Source of the DNA: Notamacropus eugenii
Lineage: Eukaryota > Chordata > Mammalia > Diprotodontia > Macropodidae
Assembly (NCBI RefSeq): GCF_028372415.1
Contig: NC_092878.1
Coordinates: 2,135,501-2,199,500, forward strand
Reading direction: 5' to 3'
DNA length: 64,000 bases
A program made the position numbers and the translations under genes. Below the pieces are notes generated by a model. It ran no database searches and was not told the origin of the DNA. It saw only the letters and a program-made list of their open reading frames with translations. Positions 33,691-44,795 of this stretch are shown here, one piece after another; the stretch's first letter is position 1; every line of letters starts with the position of its first letter.

Positions 33691-35394
33691 AAAAGATTTG
33701 TTTCTCTGGGAGTTATTTCTCAGTTAGATATGACTAAGTAGAGTCAGATCATTGACTTGTCAAAAGTAACATCAGAATTAGCAAAGATGAAATTGCACAG
33801 CTGAAACAACCTAAACCTGAACAAGTAATTGATGATCAGAGAGAGGAGGTGGGAAAAAAAATTACATCAACCATAAGAATTTTATACAGAAGTTTAACCA
33901 ATGTAAATTAGCCAACCTTGCAAGGAGATCAAAAGAGCCCAGAAAGCATATTAGTCAGCAAACATCTGACTTACTTGCCAAAGAGAGAGATGGCTGCCAA
34001 AGGCAATACCAAGCTAAAATATAAACTCATTTGTAAATTTTAAAAATAAGAATGATGGGCAAATTATGGGCAAAGCAGAGAGAAGCAGCAGAGGACAAAA
34101 AAACAATTTTTAAAAGGTTGGCAAGATATCCAGCTAAACAAAGTCATCCATCCCAGGGGCATTTAATGATGACATTGGACAGACAACAAACAGACGAAAA
34201 ATCAGGGAAAAAATTGTAAAAATAATCAGAACAAATTATTTCCTCCATCAAGGACAGTGAAACCTCTACACATGGACCCTCATGTCATAGGCCTGAATGT
34301 GCTCATAGAGGAAGTACCCATAGAGAAATGGTCCTAAAGAAAGCAAAGACAGAGAAAGCAACTGAACTGGATGAACTATACAGAGAAGAGGGTTCTGTTT
34401 GGAGGGCACTGAGGGACTGAAACACAAAAAATATGAAGAAGAAGAATATGAAGGAAAAACCTCTCGTGCCTCATTTATGCTAATAAAAGACAACTGAGAA
34501 TATCAGTAGATACAACCAATATGTCCTCTCTCACTGGTATAAAATCATAATGAGATTCATTCATAGAGGACTTCCTCAGTAAGGGAGGATTAATGTGAGG
34601 AAACGCTGCTTTCACAAACTATATTCAACAACGGACTGTGACTTCACCACTTAACAGTTAGCTGAGAGAGAATATATGATCCAGTGTGCTTGTCTGTTTA
34701 GCACATGAGCATTTGATCTGGTAGAACAAAACACAGTTTCAAAACAATTCTTCCAAGGAGAATCCTATCCATATATCCAAATGATTCAAGATTCATTGGA
34801 AAATATAACAACAGAAGTAATCCTATTCAACAACCTCTGGTCAAGTATATCAAAAAAGGCATATAAAAGGGACGTGTATCTCACTAAAGGTGTCCTCTGC
34901 TACGATGGGGGAAATGATGAGATGACACAGAGTCTCAGTCCCATGTGGCTGGTAAGATCCTCCAGGGGCTCTAGATTTCAAATGAAATTGTGCCTATTAA
35001 ACCAATTGCCTGCAATATTTCTGAGCTTCCTATAAGAGATCTACAATCACTCAAAGGATCTTGACCTGACCATCTAGAAAGGAAAGACCAAGTGGATGAA
35101 GTGTATCTATCGCTCTAACATCTATTACAACATGCATTTGGATGGACAATACATACATAGCTTGTATATAAGTATTTATATTTGGAAAAGACAGAATAGG
35201 GTGATAGGTTGGACCCAGAGTTAAAAAAGAGGAGAGGAGTGAGCTGGGTGGCTTTAAGGAAATTTCAAAGTTCCTTTGTTGACTTCAAGTTTTCCGTGAA
35301 AAAAGGCCCAAATACCAGTAAGGGAAAAAAACTACTACTAGGTCTCCTTCCAAAGATGACTAGGGAAAAAGGAACAAAGAGCCTATATGTTCTA

Positions 35395-35744
35395 AAAGGT
35401 TTATAGCAGCTGTCTTTGTGGTGGCGAAGAACTGGAAATTGTGAGAATGCCCATCCACTGGGGAATGGCTGAACAAGTGGTGGTGTATGACTGTGTTGAA
35501 ATACTATTGTCCTGCAAGAAATGATCTTAGAAAAACACGGAAAGACCTGCATGAAATAATGAAGAGTGAAATGAGAAGAACCAAAAAAACATTGTATACA
35601 GTGACAGCAATATTGTCTTCAGAATGGCTTTGAGTGAATAAGTCGTTTTGACTATTATGAATACCCAAATTAACTATAAAAGATGTATGAAGATGCTATC
35701 TGCAACCAGAGAAAGAACTGATAAGGGGAAGTATGCATAGATTT

Positions 35745-35780
<36 letters not shown>

Positions 35781-36055
35781 TAGATATGTGTGTGTGTATA
35801 CATATGGTATGTATGTATGTATATACACACATCTATTGGTGTCTAATGTTGACCACCTCTAGGGCAGGAGAGGGGGAAGAAAGGAAAAAAAGAAATTTAC
35901 GTGATAACTTTGTTGTATATTTAAAAGGAATAGCAAGTTGTACGTAGCAGATTTGCAGTTTCATGGACAAAGTTTCATCTTTTTTATTATACTATATTAT
36001 GGAAGTACTTGTTTTATTCCATAAATTAGAATAATTTTTTAATTTTAAAAGAAAA
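35395..36055 (+). mobile_element. L1 3' end nested in the RTE-like LINE
   Basis: It begins tttatagcagctgtctttgt and gcccatccactggggaatgg (ORF2 C-terminus) and runs through a 3'UTR containing (GATA)n and TG/TATG tracts at 35,741-35,830. It ends in T- and A-rich sequence. RTE-type coding resumes at about 36,060. Confidence 0.8.
35741..35830. repeat. (GATA)n, (TG)n and (TATG)n microsatellites
   Basis: About ten GATA units are followed by short TG and TATG runs inside the L1 3'UTR. Confidence 0.95.
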
Positions 36056-36520
36056 AAGGAAAGAAAACAAAGACATCTTTTGATACCAACATTCTACCAC
36101 CTTTGCTATTTGGCAATGACACATGAAATAGGATAGTCTCTAAAGAATTAATAATGAGGATAGCTAATTAAACATTGACATCACATTGAGGGTGATGGAG
36201 AATGTACAGTAGCATGAGAAACCTGCGTCGTATAATCTGGGGAAAACTTCCGAAAAGAAGCAAGAGTAAAAGATGTCACCAAGGAATTATGAGCCAGGAA
36301 GAGAACATGAGTTGGTCATGTGGTAAGAGTGAGGGATACAAGGTAGACGTCTAGAATCTTCTGCCACTACCTTCTCGGTGTCACAAGAAAACAAGGAAGG
36401 CTTCGAGCACAGTGGATGGATAATCTAAAGAGAATTTATAAGAGGACAAAGAAGGTAGACAAACATGGATGAATGGAGAGGTATATTGTTAGAAGGAACT
36501 TTGTTACTCCTGAGAGCATA

Positions 36521-37180
36521 GAGCTGAGTGTTTGTGTATAAATGACAATAGAGAGAAAGCTTTTGAGTCTACAGAGACAGTGTATTGGAAAAGGCAAAAT
36601 GCCAAATATGGTTTAGATTTAGGAAATACCCATCACACTGATTTCACTATCAGGATCGTAGACTTTTTGAGCCTTCACCTCTCACCTAGCCCAGGCTCAG
36701 ACTTTCTAGGGGTGGGGAGGTGGGAACTCTTCAAAGGGTTGGCCCTTTCTCCTTGCCTTCTCTCTGCTACCTGCCCCAACCACCACTCCATCTGATGGCT
36801 GTAGAACTGCCCCTGGGCAAGTGTCCCCTTTGCCTTCATTTTGCTCTCCCTCTGACACCCAGGCTCCATATTCCACCAAGGGCAGACACTTGAAAAGAGT
36901 AGTATGGCTACTTTTACTACTAGGAGGAGCTACCACACCAACTCTAGTCCTCCAGGTGATGTGGAAGACTAGTTAGCCTTATAATATTCCCCACTCTTTC
37001 CCTCCCACAATATTCCCTCACCTAAGATTCACCTAGTCTTATCGTATACCCTGAGAGTCAGACTCCAGAGGAGCTGTCATATATCCTCGTGATACACATT
37101 TAAAGACCTGGGGTCTTACCATGCCTCTTGTTTCTATTTCTTAGGACTTCTAGGTCTTTCCATCTGTAAAAGTAATAATG
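36521..37180. other. Unassigned
   Basis: About 660 nt with moderate GC and no recognised repeat. Overlapping frames on both strands (36,532-36,936) look like chance. Confidence 0.4.
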
Positions 37181-37184
37181 CTTA

Positions 37185-37565
37185 AAAAATAACATCTGGC
37201 ATTTATATAGCACTTAAGGGTTACAAAGAACTTTACAAAAAATATCTTATTTGTTCTCACACAACTCTGTGAGGTCGGTGCTACAATTACCCTTGGTTTA
37301 CAGATAAAGAAAGTGGGCCAGGATGAGGCTAAGTTACTCGCCTAGGATCACATTAGCTAGTAAGTGTTTGAGGTAGAATTTGAATTCAGGTTTTCCTGAC
37401 TCCAAGTCCAGTACTCCATCAGCTACCACCTTGCTGCTATACAGCCTGCAACTGACCTCTCTTTTATAAACTGTCTCCCTCAATTAGACTGTGAGATCTC
37501 TGAAAGCCAGGATTATCTCAGTTTTTCTATTTGTATTCCCAAAGTTTGGCACTTTACTTTTGGAG
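37185..37565 (+). repeat. MIR SINE and L2 3' end
   Basis: Positions 37,185-37,445 are MIR (gcatttatatagcacttaag, then caactctgtgaggtcggtgc). Positions 37,460-37,560 are L2-like (tagactgtgagatctctgaa). Confidence 0.75.
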
Positions 37566-37574
37566 CATTATTTT

Positions 37575-38060
37575 CATCCTCATCCTCATCAACAAACATT
37601 TATTAAGTATTTATTATGTGCTAGGCCCTGTGCTAAGCACTGGAAATAAGAAGGTACCACAAAAACATTGTCCCCATAGTCAAGAAATTCATGCTGTAAT
37701 GGGGGAGACCACATATGAACAGCTAGGTGAGTAGAAGATGGAAGTTTAAATGGGAGGCAATCTCTGAGGAAAGGCTCTGGTAGCTGGGGCAGGGGAGGGG
37801 ATCGGAATCAGAAAGGCCTCTTGCAGAAGGTGAGATTTGTGACAAATCTTGAAGAAAATGAGTAGTGGAGATGATGAGGAGGAACATTTCAGGCATGCTG
37901 GGCCAGCTGTGTGTGAAGAACGTGAAGAAGGCCAGAGGCACTGCACCTTGGGTATACGGAGAGGAGTGAAGTGTAAGAAGACGGGAAAGGTAGGAAAGGG
38001 ACAAATTGTGGAGAGCTTCCAAAGTTAAACAGAGGAATTTTTGATCCTAGCATATACTTA
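37575..38060 (+). repeat. Long MIR3-like composite repeat
   Basis: A MIR3-like start (aacatttattaagtatttat, then gtgctaagcactggaaataa) continues into a 350-nt body (gaacgtgaagaaggccagag, then agtgaagtgtaagaagacgg). The body is also present in the copy at 40.8-41.34 kb. The minus-strand frames are shadows. Confidence 0.7.
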
Positions 38061-38069
38061 AAATCTTTT

Positions 38070-38950
38070 CTCTCATTCATTCATTGTCCGAGCCAATTCT
38101 CTTTTGTAGGTGAAGGAACGAAGTTCCAGAGAGAGAAGTGATCTGACAAAGGTCACAAAGCTAGTTAGTGGAAGAGCTGGTCCTGGGAATCACATTTCCC
38201 AACTCCCATTTTACTGCTCTTTTCACTCACCAGCACACTTTTTTTTAAAAACTTAAGACAAACAGGGGCTTTTAGCCATCAAACAGAATTCAATTTGCAT
38301 AAAGTTATTTGATGGTGATGGATTGCTGTTAACTTTTAACTTTAGATTCATCAAAAGTCACATGTAATTGCCATGTACCTAAAGGTCTATGCCAAAGAAC
38401 AACCATGTGCTCTGCTGATATCCATGCAACGTCAGGAGAATAAGGAGGCTACCGGCACCTGGGGTGGACCCTGAGGGGCAAACTTATGGGAGAACATGGA
38501 CAAGAACCACACAGGATAGGCAAGCATGAGAGAGTTGCAATTTGTATCATTGAAGGGAATATCTATACCAATGAAATTCAGGTCTCTTCTTATAGTGGGT
38601 CATCTAGAGGTCTAGCTTTGTACTTTTAATTAAACCTACGGCTTGACTAGTCACTAAAGAAAAGGAAGTAAAGGGTAGATAGGGAAAGAGCAGTTCGTTC
38701 TGGTTGGCTTATTGCTTTCTTTGTGATATTAATTGAAAAAGTTCTAGAATTTTCTACCCCAGGATATGTACTTGCCTGAAAGGTCTGGTGTCAAAGGTCC
38801 AAAGATTAAGAGCTGGAAGAAACCTCTAGCATTGCTAAAAACAAAAAACTTCTAGTTTTGCTGGAAGGGGCCATCTAGTTCAACTATCTCATTTTGGAGA
38901 TGAGGAAATTGAGATCTAGGGAGCTGAAGTAATTTTCCCAAGGTCACATG
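38070..38950 (+). repeat. MIR fragments flanking an unassigned stretch
   Basis: Positions 38,090-38,245 and 38,805-38,950 are MIR-like (gatctgacaaaggtcacaaa; gatgaggaaattgagatcta). Positions 38,246-38,800 hold nothing recognisable. Confidence 0.55.
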
Positions 38951-38952
38951 GG

Positions 38953-39195
38953 TGTTTGTTGTTCAGTAATCTTCCAGTCATGCCCAACTCTTTGTGACCC
39001 CATTTGAGGTTTTCTTGGCAGAAATGCTGGAGTCATTTGGCATTTCCTTCTCCAGCTCATTTTAAAGATGAGGCAAATGAGGTTAAGTGACTTGCCCAGG
39101 GTCACACAACTATTGAGTATCCAAGACTAGATTCAAACTAAGATGAGTTTTCCTGATTCCAAGTCTAACACTCCATCCATTGTGTCATCTAGCTG
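38953..39195 (-). repeat. Marsupial SINE with RTE-type tail, antisense
   Basis: Full length on the minus strand. The plus strand starts tgttgttcagtaatcttcca and ends attgtgtcatctagctgcc. Confidence 0.85.
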
Positions 39196-39206
39196 CCATG
39201 GGTAGT

Positions 39207-39530
39207 TGTGTGTGTTCGTCATTCATTGCCAAGGAAGACCATGCCATCAGAGAAATGATGACATGACTTGCACTTGACTTTGTTCTGAGTGAGGGAGGAC
39301 TGTGCAGGTCTCACTTCTCCAGCCTCACTTCTCCTCCAGAGTCATCTGAATCCAGTGACCAGATATTCATCAGGATGACTGGAGATGACTCAGGATGAGG
39401 CAATTGGGGTTAATTGACTTACCCAAGGTCACACAGCTAGCAAGTGGCAAGTGTCTGAGGTGAGATTTGAACTCAGGTCCTCCTGACTCCTGCCCTGGTG
39501 CTGTATCCACAGCACCACCTAGCTGCCCCA
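39207..39530 (-). repeat. Marsupial SINE with long non-RTE tail, antisense, with target duplication
   Basis: The copy runs from gtgtgttcgtcattcattgc to accacctagctgcccca on the plus strand. ccatgggtagt flanks it on both sides (39,196-39,206 and 39,531-39,541). It inserted immediately next to another antisense SINE. The frames 39,370-39,555 and 39,467-39,727 are shadows of it. Confidence 0.9.
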
Positions 39531-39541
39531 CCATGGGTAGT

Positions 39542-40073
39542 ATGGTGGTGTTCACATGGGTTATATCACGGTATTTGAACTCCAGTCTTCTGACTCCAGA
39601 GTCAGTGTTGGGTTATTCTAGCTTTTCGTACTACCTCCTCTCATCTAAAGTAGATCACAAGAAATCATCTCAGATTTTAAATCTCATAGCAAGGACAAAT
39701 CTAGGCAACAAAGTCAAGCCTTTATGAAAGTCAAGACTCTTCCTTTATTTTCAAAGCTTTCCAAAGGACAAAAAAACAAACCACATCATGCCTATAGAAC
39801 AGCATAGAGAGACACGGAATGTTAGTGTTGAGGGAGACCTTAGAAATAGAACTATCTAATTTGACCCTATAATTTGCAATGGAGAAAAAATAAAATTCAG
39901 AGAACTTAAGATTCCAAGGTCAGACTGAGTTATGTGAGGCGAGTTTAGACTCAGGTTTCCTGATTCCTAAATCTAGTGTTGTTTCCATTACAACACACTG
40001 GCACTCGACATGAGGTGACATGTAATTTCGTCAATGAGTTAAATGGAATGGCTAAGACTTAAGAATATGGAAG
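39542..40073 (+). repeat. MIR fragments
   Basis: Positions 39,800-40,005 show MIR-like blocks (gttgagggagacct, then cttaagattccaaggtcaga). The remainder, including 39,600-39,790, is unassigned. Confidence 0.5.
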
Positions 40074-40214
40074 GAAGGAGGGAGGGAAGAAAGGAAGGAA
40101 AGAAGGAAGGAAGGAAGGAAGGAAGGAAGGAAGGAAGGAAGGAAGGAAGGAAGGAAGGAAGGGAGGGAGGGAGGGAGAGAGGGAAGGAAGGAGGGAGGGA
40201 GGGAGGGAGGGAAT
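40068..40214. repeat. (GGAA)n/(GGGA)n purine tract
   Basis: About 145 nt of pure purine on the plus strand with about 18 near-perfect GGAA units, then GGGA units. The Lys/Glu/Gly frame (plus) and Pro/Ser/Leu frame (minus) across it are artefacts. Confidence 0.97.
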
Positions 40215-40396
40215 GCTGGATAATTATAATTGATCCCAGAGAAGTGATGGGAAAATGTACTGCCATTTTTTCTAGCAGAGATGTAATACTAGGAGGGCAG
40301 AATATTGCATAAACCGTCAGAGTTCTTTGATGTGTTAGTTTTACCAAGCTGCTTTATTTCTTTCTTTTATCCTTTGTTATAAGGGGTAGTTTACAC

Positions 40397-40599
40397 CAGA
40401 AGTGTCAAACAGCCCATAACATTCCTCAGTACCCCTAGAACCAGATTAAAATGTAATTGGGAAATATTTAACAAAATAAATGAAAATATAATAGAACATA
40501 TATAACTTGACATTTTAAAACTAAGTCAATATGCAGCCTGCAAGGACCTTTATGTATGGATCAGTGGGGCTCCATGTCTATTGGAGTTCGACACCACTG
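40397..40599. mobile_element. Non-autonomous hAT-type element with imperfect 8-bp target duplication
   Basis: The ends read cagaagtgtcaaac and gttcgacaccactg. gtttacac precedes it (40,389-40,396) and ctttatac follows (40,600-40,607), identical at 6 of 8 positions. The 203-bp AT-rich interior has no coding potential. Confidence 0.7.
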
Positions 40600-40607
40600 C
40601 TTTATAC

Positions 40608-41565
40608 CCTCGTCCCTTACACTTACTGTGAGGTCCGGTTGCACCAGTCCTCTTTGCTGTTCCTTGCATGTGACCCTCCCTGCTGACACAGGGATTTGCA
40701 TGTCTAGAACTTTCTCTTTACTCATCTCTACCTCCTATCTTCCTTGCCTTCCTTCAAGTCTCAGCTAAAGTTCTCTCTTCTGCAAGAAGTCTTTCAGTCA
40801 ATCAATAAATAAACATTTGTTAAGTGCCTACTGTGTGCCAGGCACTGTTCTAAGCACCGGGGATACAAAAAGAGTCAGAAGACAATCCCAGCCCTCACCA
40901 AATTTATAATGCAATAGGGGAAAGAGTATGCAAATAAATGTATACAAAGCAAGCGACATACAGAATAAATAGGAAATAACCAACAGAGGGAAGGCGCTGG
41001 TTTTAAGAAGGATTGGGGAAGACTTCCTACAGAAGGTAGGATTTTAGTTGTCACTTAAAGGAGGCCAAGGAGGTCAGTAGTTAGAGCAGAAGAGGGAGAG
41101 CACCCCAGCCATGGGGACAGCCAGAGAAAATCTCCTGAGAGATGGAGCATCTTGTTCATAGGCAACTAGGAGACCATGATCATTAGGTTGAAGAGTACGT
41201 GCTGGGGGGGTAAGGTGTAAGAAGACAGGAAAGGTAGGAGAGAGGTAGTTTATAAAGGGTTTTAAATGCAAAACAGAGCATTTTGGATTTGATCTTCGAA
41301 GCCATGGGGAGCCACTGGAATCTGTTGAGTAGGGATGATCAGACCTCCTTAACCTTAATGCTTTCTCTCTGACATTATGTCCAGTTTATCCTGTATGGAG
41401 TTTGATTGTACATAGTTTGTAATTATAATTGTCTCCCCAGCTAGACTGTGAGCTCCTTGAGAGTAGGGACTGATTTTTACCTTTCTTTGTATTTCTAGTG
41501 CTTTGCACAGTGCCTGACCCATAGTAGGCATTTAATAAGTTCTTGATCTCTTGATTTGACTAACT
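40608..41565 (+). repeat. L2 LINE 3' region split by a MIR3-like composite repeat
   Basis: The left part (40,608-40,797) ends with ctccttgccttccttcaagtctc-type L2 sequence. The right part (41,345-41,565) resumes in the L2 3' end (tagactgtgagctccttgag, then cacagtgcctgacccatag). The insert at 40,798-41,344 is the same composite as at 37.6 kb (gtgccaggcactgttctaag, then gaaaggtaggagagaggtag). Confidence 0.75.
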
Positions 41566-42361
41566 CTTTTGAGATGCAAGAGAGGAAGATTGTATTTGGA
41601 AATAAACCTGATATAAAAGTAAAAGTTATTAATAAAAATTAAACAATTTTTAAAAGAATACATTACTCCAATACTATTCTTGTACCATGAACTTTACCTC
41701 TATGGTCATACTGTATTAGGAAATAGGATAAGCTTTCTTTTGAATAAGGCTAATTCATACCTTTTGAATGAAACTGTATCTCTGTGTCAAGGTTTTAAGT
41801 GAAATGTAAAGAAGTGTTTCATGTTTTCATAGTATTCAGAACAATAGTCAGAAATCTAAGGCAATTGTAAAGTTATCATCCCCTCCTTTTGTAATTTAAG
41901 AAATTGCAGCCCTTAGAGACCAAGAAAATGGTCCAAGTTTTCAAACAAGCAAAGCTCAAATCCAGCATACCACAGAGACTCCCTTCGTTAGTCTTATGAA
42001 AAGTGAAAAAATTCTTGATGAAATTAAAAGACTACTAATTATTGACTGGCCAAAGTTTGACTGTGACCCTGATAGGCTTAAACAACAGGTCTAGCCATTC
42101 TGGAGGCAGTCAAGAAAGGAGGTCGCTTTCAGAAGCGCGACCTCTGGCAGCAGAGCAGAGAGTCAGTAATGGAAGAAGAACCACCCCTTGGAGGGATTGA
42201 GATATCCACCTCCTCCTCTTCTTCATTGGTCATGCAATGGTGTCTTGCATCGAAACTGCTTGTCTAGTAAAAGAATCTCCTCCTAGAAGAAAAAAGAGCC
42301 TCAGGGTGACCTGGAAGAGTGGGAACTCTAGCAATGGAGAACAGAGGCATCCTTGGCTGTC
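41566..42361. other. Unassigned, possibly an unclassified repeat at the end
   Basis: Positions 41,885-41,960 are weakly MIR-like. Positions 42,090-42,361, continuing at 44,095-44,215 after the L1, may be an LTR-like or other dispersed repeat; a vaguely similar block is at 48.98-49.37 kb. A small GC hairpin (ggtcgctttcagaagcgcgacc type) lies at 42,121-42,142. Confidence 0.35.
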
Positions 42362-42380
42362 AAGAGTTGAGCTGCAGAGA

Positions 42381-43812
42381 GGACTTCCAGGACCCAAGAT
42401 GGCAGAGTAAGCAATAAATCACTTTCACTCTCCCTAATTAACCTCTAAAAAAACTCAAAAAATAGTGCCCCAGGAAAAATTATGGAGCAGCAAAGACAGC
42501 AGAAAGACAAGGAAAAACAGTCTCTTAGCCTGGGAAACTTGGAGGGTCACCAAGAAAGGTCTGTTTCACTTGGGTAAAAAGGGAAGTGCAGTCCAGGATG
42601 GGAGGTGTCCCAGCAAGCTAGCAGCAAGCCCCACCTCAGCAAACCAGAGAGAGTTCCTGAGTCCCAGGGTGGTGTAGCAGGCAAATACCAACACCAAGAC
42701 ACCCCTCCCCTCTCCCTACCTTAGCATACCTAGGGAATCAGCAGGTTCCAGCTCAAAGAACCACCACATACATGGTCAGTACATGGGCAGGCATCCTCCA
42801 GCAGGTAAGTGTCTTCCAGTAGCTGAACTTCCCATTGCTTCAGCAAAGGAGGGAAAGAATTCAAGACCAAAGAAGAGAGAGTATCATAAAATGTAAAACA
42901 GACAATTTTGATTATATTAAATTAAAAGGTTTTTGTACAAACAAAACCAATGCAACCAAGATTAGAAGGAAAGCAGGAAGCTGGGAAATAAGCTTTACAG
43001 TAAATGTCTCTGACAAAGACCTTGTTTCCCAAATATATAGAGAACCAAGTCAAATTTCTAATACAAATCATTCTCCAGCTGATAAAATGGTCAAAGAATA
43101 TGAGCAGGCAGTTTTCAGATGAAGAAGTCAAAGTTATCTATAGGTATATGAGGAAGTTTTGATGTTTTGATTTGAGAAATACAAATTAATACAACACTGA
43201 GATACTGCCTCACACCTGTTAGTCTAGCTAATATGATGGGAAAGGAAAATGATAAATATTGAAGAGCAGGTGGGAAAATTGGGACAGTAATTTACTCTTG
43301 GTGGAGATGTGAACTGATGCAAACATTCTGGAGAACAATTTGGAACTATGCCCAAACGGCAACTGAGCTCTGCATACCCTTTGATCTAGCAATCCTACTT
43401 TAGCTTTATATCCCAAAATAGATCATAAAAAAGGGAAAAGGAGCTACATGTAGAAAAATATTTATAATAGCTCTTTTTCGTGGTGTCAAGGAATTGGAAA
43501 TTGAGGGAATGTCCATCAGTTGAGGAATGGCTGAACAAGTTGTGGTATATAAATGTAATGGAATACTATCATTCCATAAGAAATGATGAGCAGGCAGACT
43601 AACCTGGCAAGATTTGTATGAACCAATGCTGAGTGAAGTGAGCGGAACCAGGAGAACATTGTACACAGCAATAGTAACATTGTATGATGATCCATTGTGA
43701 TAGACAACTCTTCTCAGCAGTGCCATCTAAGACAGTTCCCAAAATCTCATCATTCCATCTCATGATGGAAAATATCCACATCCAGAGCTAAATGCAAATT
43801 GAAACACACCAT

Positions 43813-43843
<31 letters not shown>

Positions 43844-44075
43844 CTCATTTCTTCTTTCTGTTGGTCTTTCCCTTTGGTTCTAATTCTTTTTTACAACATG
43901 ACTAATGTAAAATGTGTCTAATATGATTGTATATGTATGGCCTATGTCAGATCACACACTGTCTTGGGGAGGGGAGAAGAGAAGGATGAGGAGAAAATTT
44001 AAAGCTCAAAATCTTATAAAAGTGAATGCTGAAAACTAAAAATAAATAGATATTTTCTTAAAAATGAAAAAAAAA
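42381..44075 (+). mobile_element. Internally deleted L1 with 19-bp target-site duplication
   Basis: The element starts with an L1 5'UTR (ggacttccaggacccaagat, YY1-type caagatggc core). About 450 nt later it jumps to ORF2 C-terminal sequence (IIKCKTDNFDYIKLKGF at about 42,883) and runs to a 3'UTR with a (TC)n tract and an A-tail. aagagttgagctgcagaga flanks it at 42,362-42,380 and 44,076-44,094. ORF1 and most of ORF2 are missing, so the RNA that inserted may already have been shortened. Confidence 0.9.
42835..43122 (+). pseudogene. L1 ORF2 C-terminal fragment at the deletion junction
   Basis: A 95-codon frame with IIKCKTDNFDYIKLK and TNATKIRRKAGSWEISF matches L1 ORF2 downstream of the RT domain. 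The frame's first codons lie at the junction with 5'UTR-type sequence. It has no stand-alone function. Confidence 0.8.
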
Positions 44076-44239
44076 AAGAGTTGAGCTGCAGAGAACAGGC
44101 AGAGGCAGCCCAGCTGAGACCTGGGGTAGCAGCATGAAGATATAACAAAGAGGAAAAAGACATTGGTGCCACTCAGTGCTAGAGGTATGACTTACCTTGG
44201 CCACATGCAGACTCTCTCTATGTGATTCTCTACAGGTAT

Positions 44240-44515
44240 ATTCTCAGAATAATAATGGTAACAATAATAGCATTTATATAGCACTGCAAGATTTACAAAG
44301 CACTTTATAAGTATTATCTCAGTCAATCATCGCAACAACTCTGGGAAGTAGGTGTTATCATTATCCCCATTTTACAAAGGAGGAAATTGAGATAAATAGA
44401 GTTTAAGTGAATTATGCAGTGTCACATAGCTCACAAGTATCTAAAGCAGTATCTGAACGCAGGTTGTCCTGGCTCGAGATGCAACTTTCTATTCACTGTA
44501 CCACCTAACTGTCTC
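44240..44515 (+). repeat. MIR SINE
   Basis: Nearly full length: gcatttatatagcactgcaa, atcatcgcaacaactctggg, ccattttacaaaggaggaaa, then a ctattcactgtaccaccta end. Positions 44,516-44,795 are unassigned. Confidence 0.8.
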
Positions 44516-44795
44516 TATGTCTACTCTTGACACTGACATTGTATTTGTGGTACAGAGCACCCCAGGTTTATGGAAGGGGGTGGGGGAGTTTCTACTATTG
44601 TTCTTACAATACCATCTCAGGAAATACTTTTGCTTTGAGTTGTGTCTACTGGATGATTACTAAAATTAGTGGGGGCTCACGAGTTATTTTTTCAGGAGTG
44701 CAGACTCACAGAGTGCAACGAATCAAAGATAGTTACCATCCAAGTGACCCAATCTAAGGGCACTGATGAGAAAGCAACCAGAGGGGGGGCACATA

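Larger units (their letters stand above)
33690..36520 (+). mobile_element. RTE-like LINE, ORF2 remnant, split by an L1 fragment
   Basis: Scattered frames follow ORF2 order. KKAKTEKATELDELYRE near 34,335 is the RT finger block. NVRKRCFHKLYSTTDCDF near 34,590 follows. IQMIQDSLENITTEVILFNN is at 34,781. MDPELKKRRGVSWVALRKF is at 35,209. After the L1 insert, KKTKDIFDTNILPPLL appears near 36,065 and SWSCGK then GVTRKQGRLRAQWMDNL near 36,375-36,430 (RWAGHV...GRP..RW region). The catalytic YADD/FADD box is not recognisable. Stops and frameshifts are frequent. Confidence 0.65.

Noticed and set aside
40039-40347. Lys/Glu/Gly and Pro/Ser/Leu frames of about 90-100 codons
   Set aside because: Low-complexity translations of the GGAA tract.
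42090-42361. A solo LTR around the 42.4 kb L1
   Set aside because: Some resemblance to the 48.98-49.37 kb block, but no terminal inverted dinucleotides, duplication or polyadenylation arrangement could be shown.
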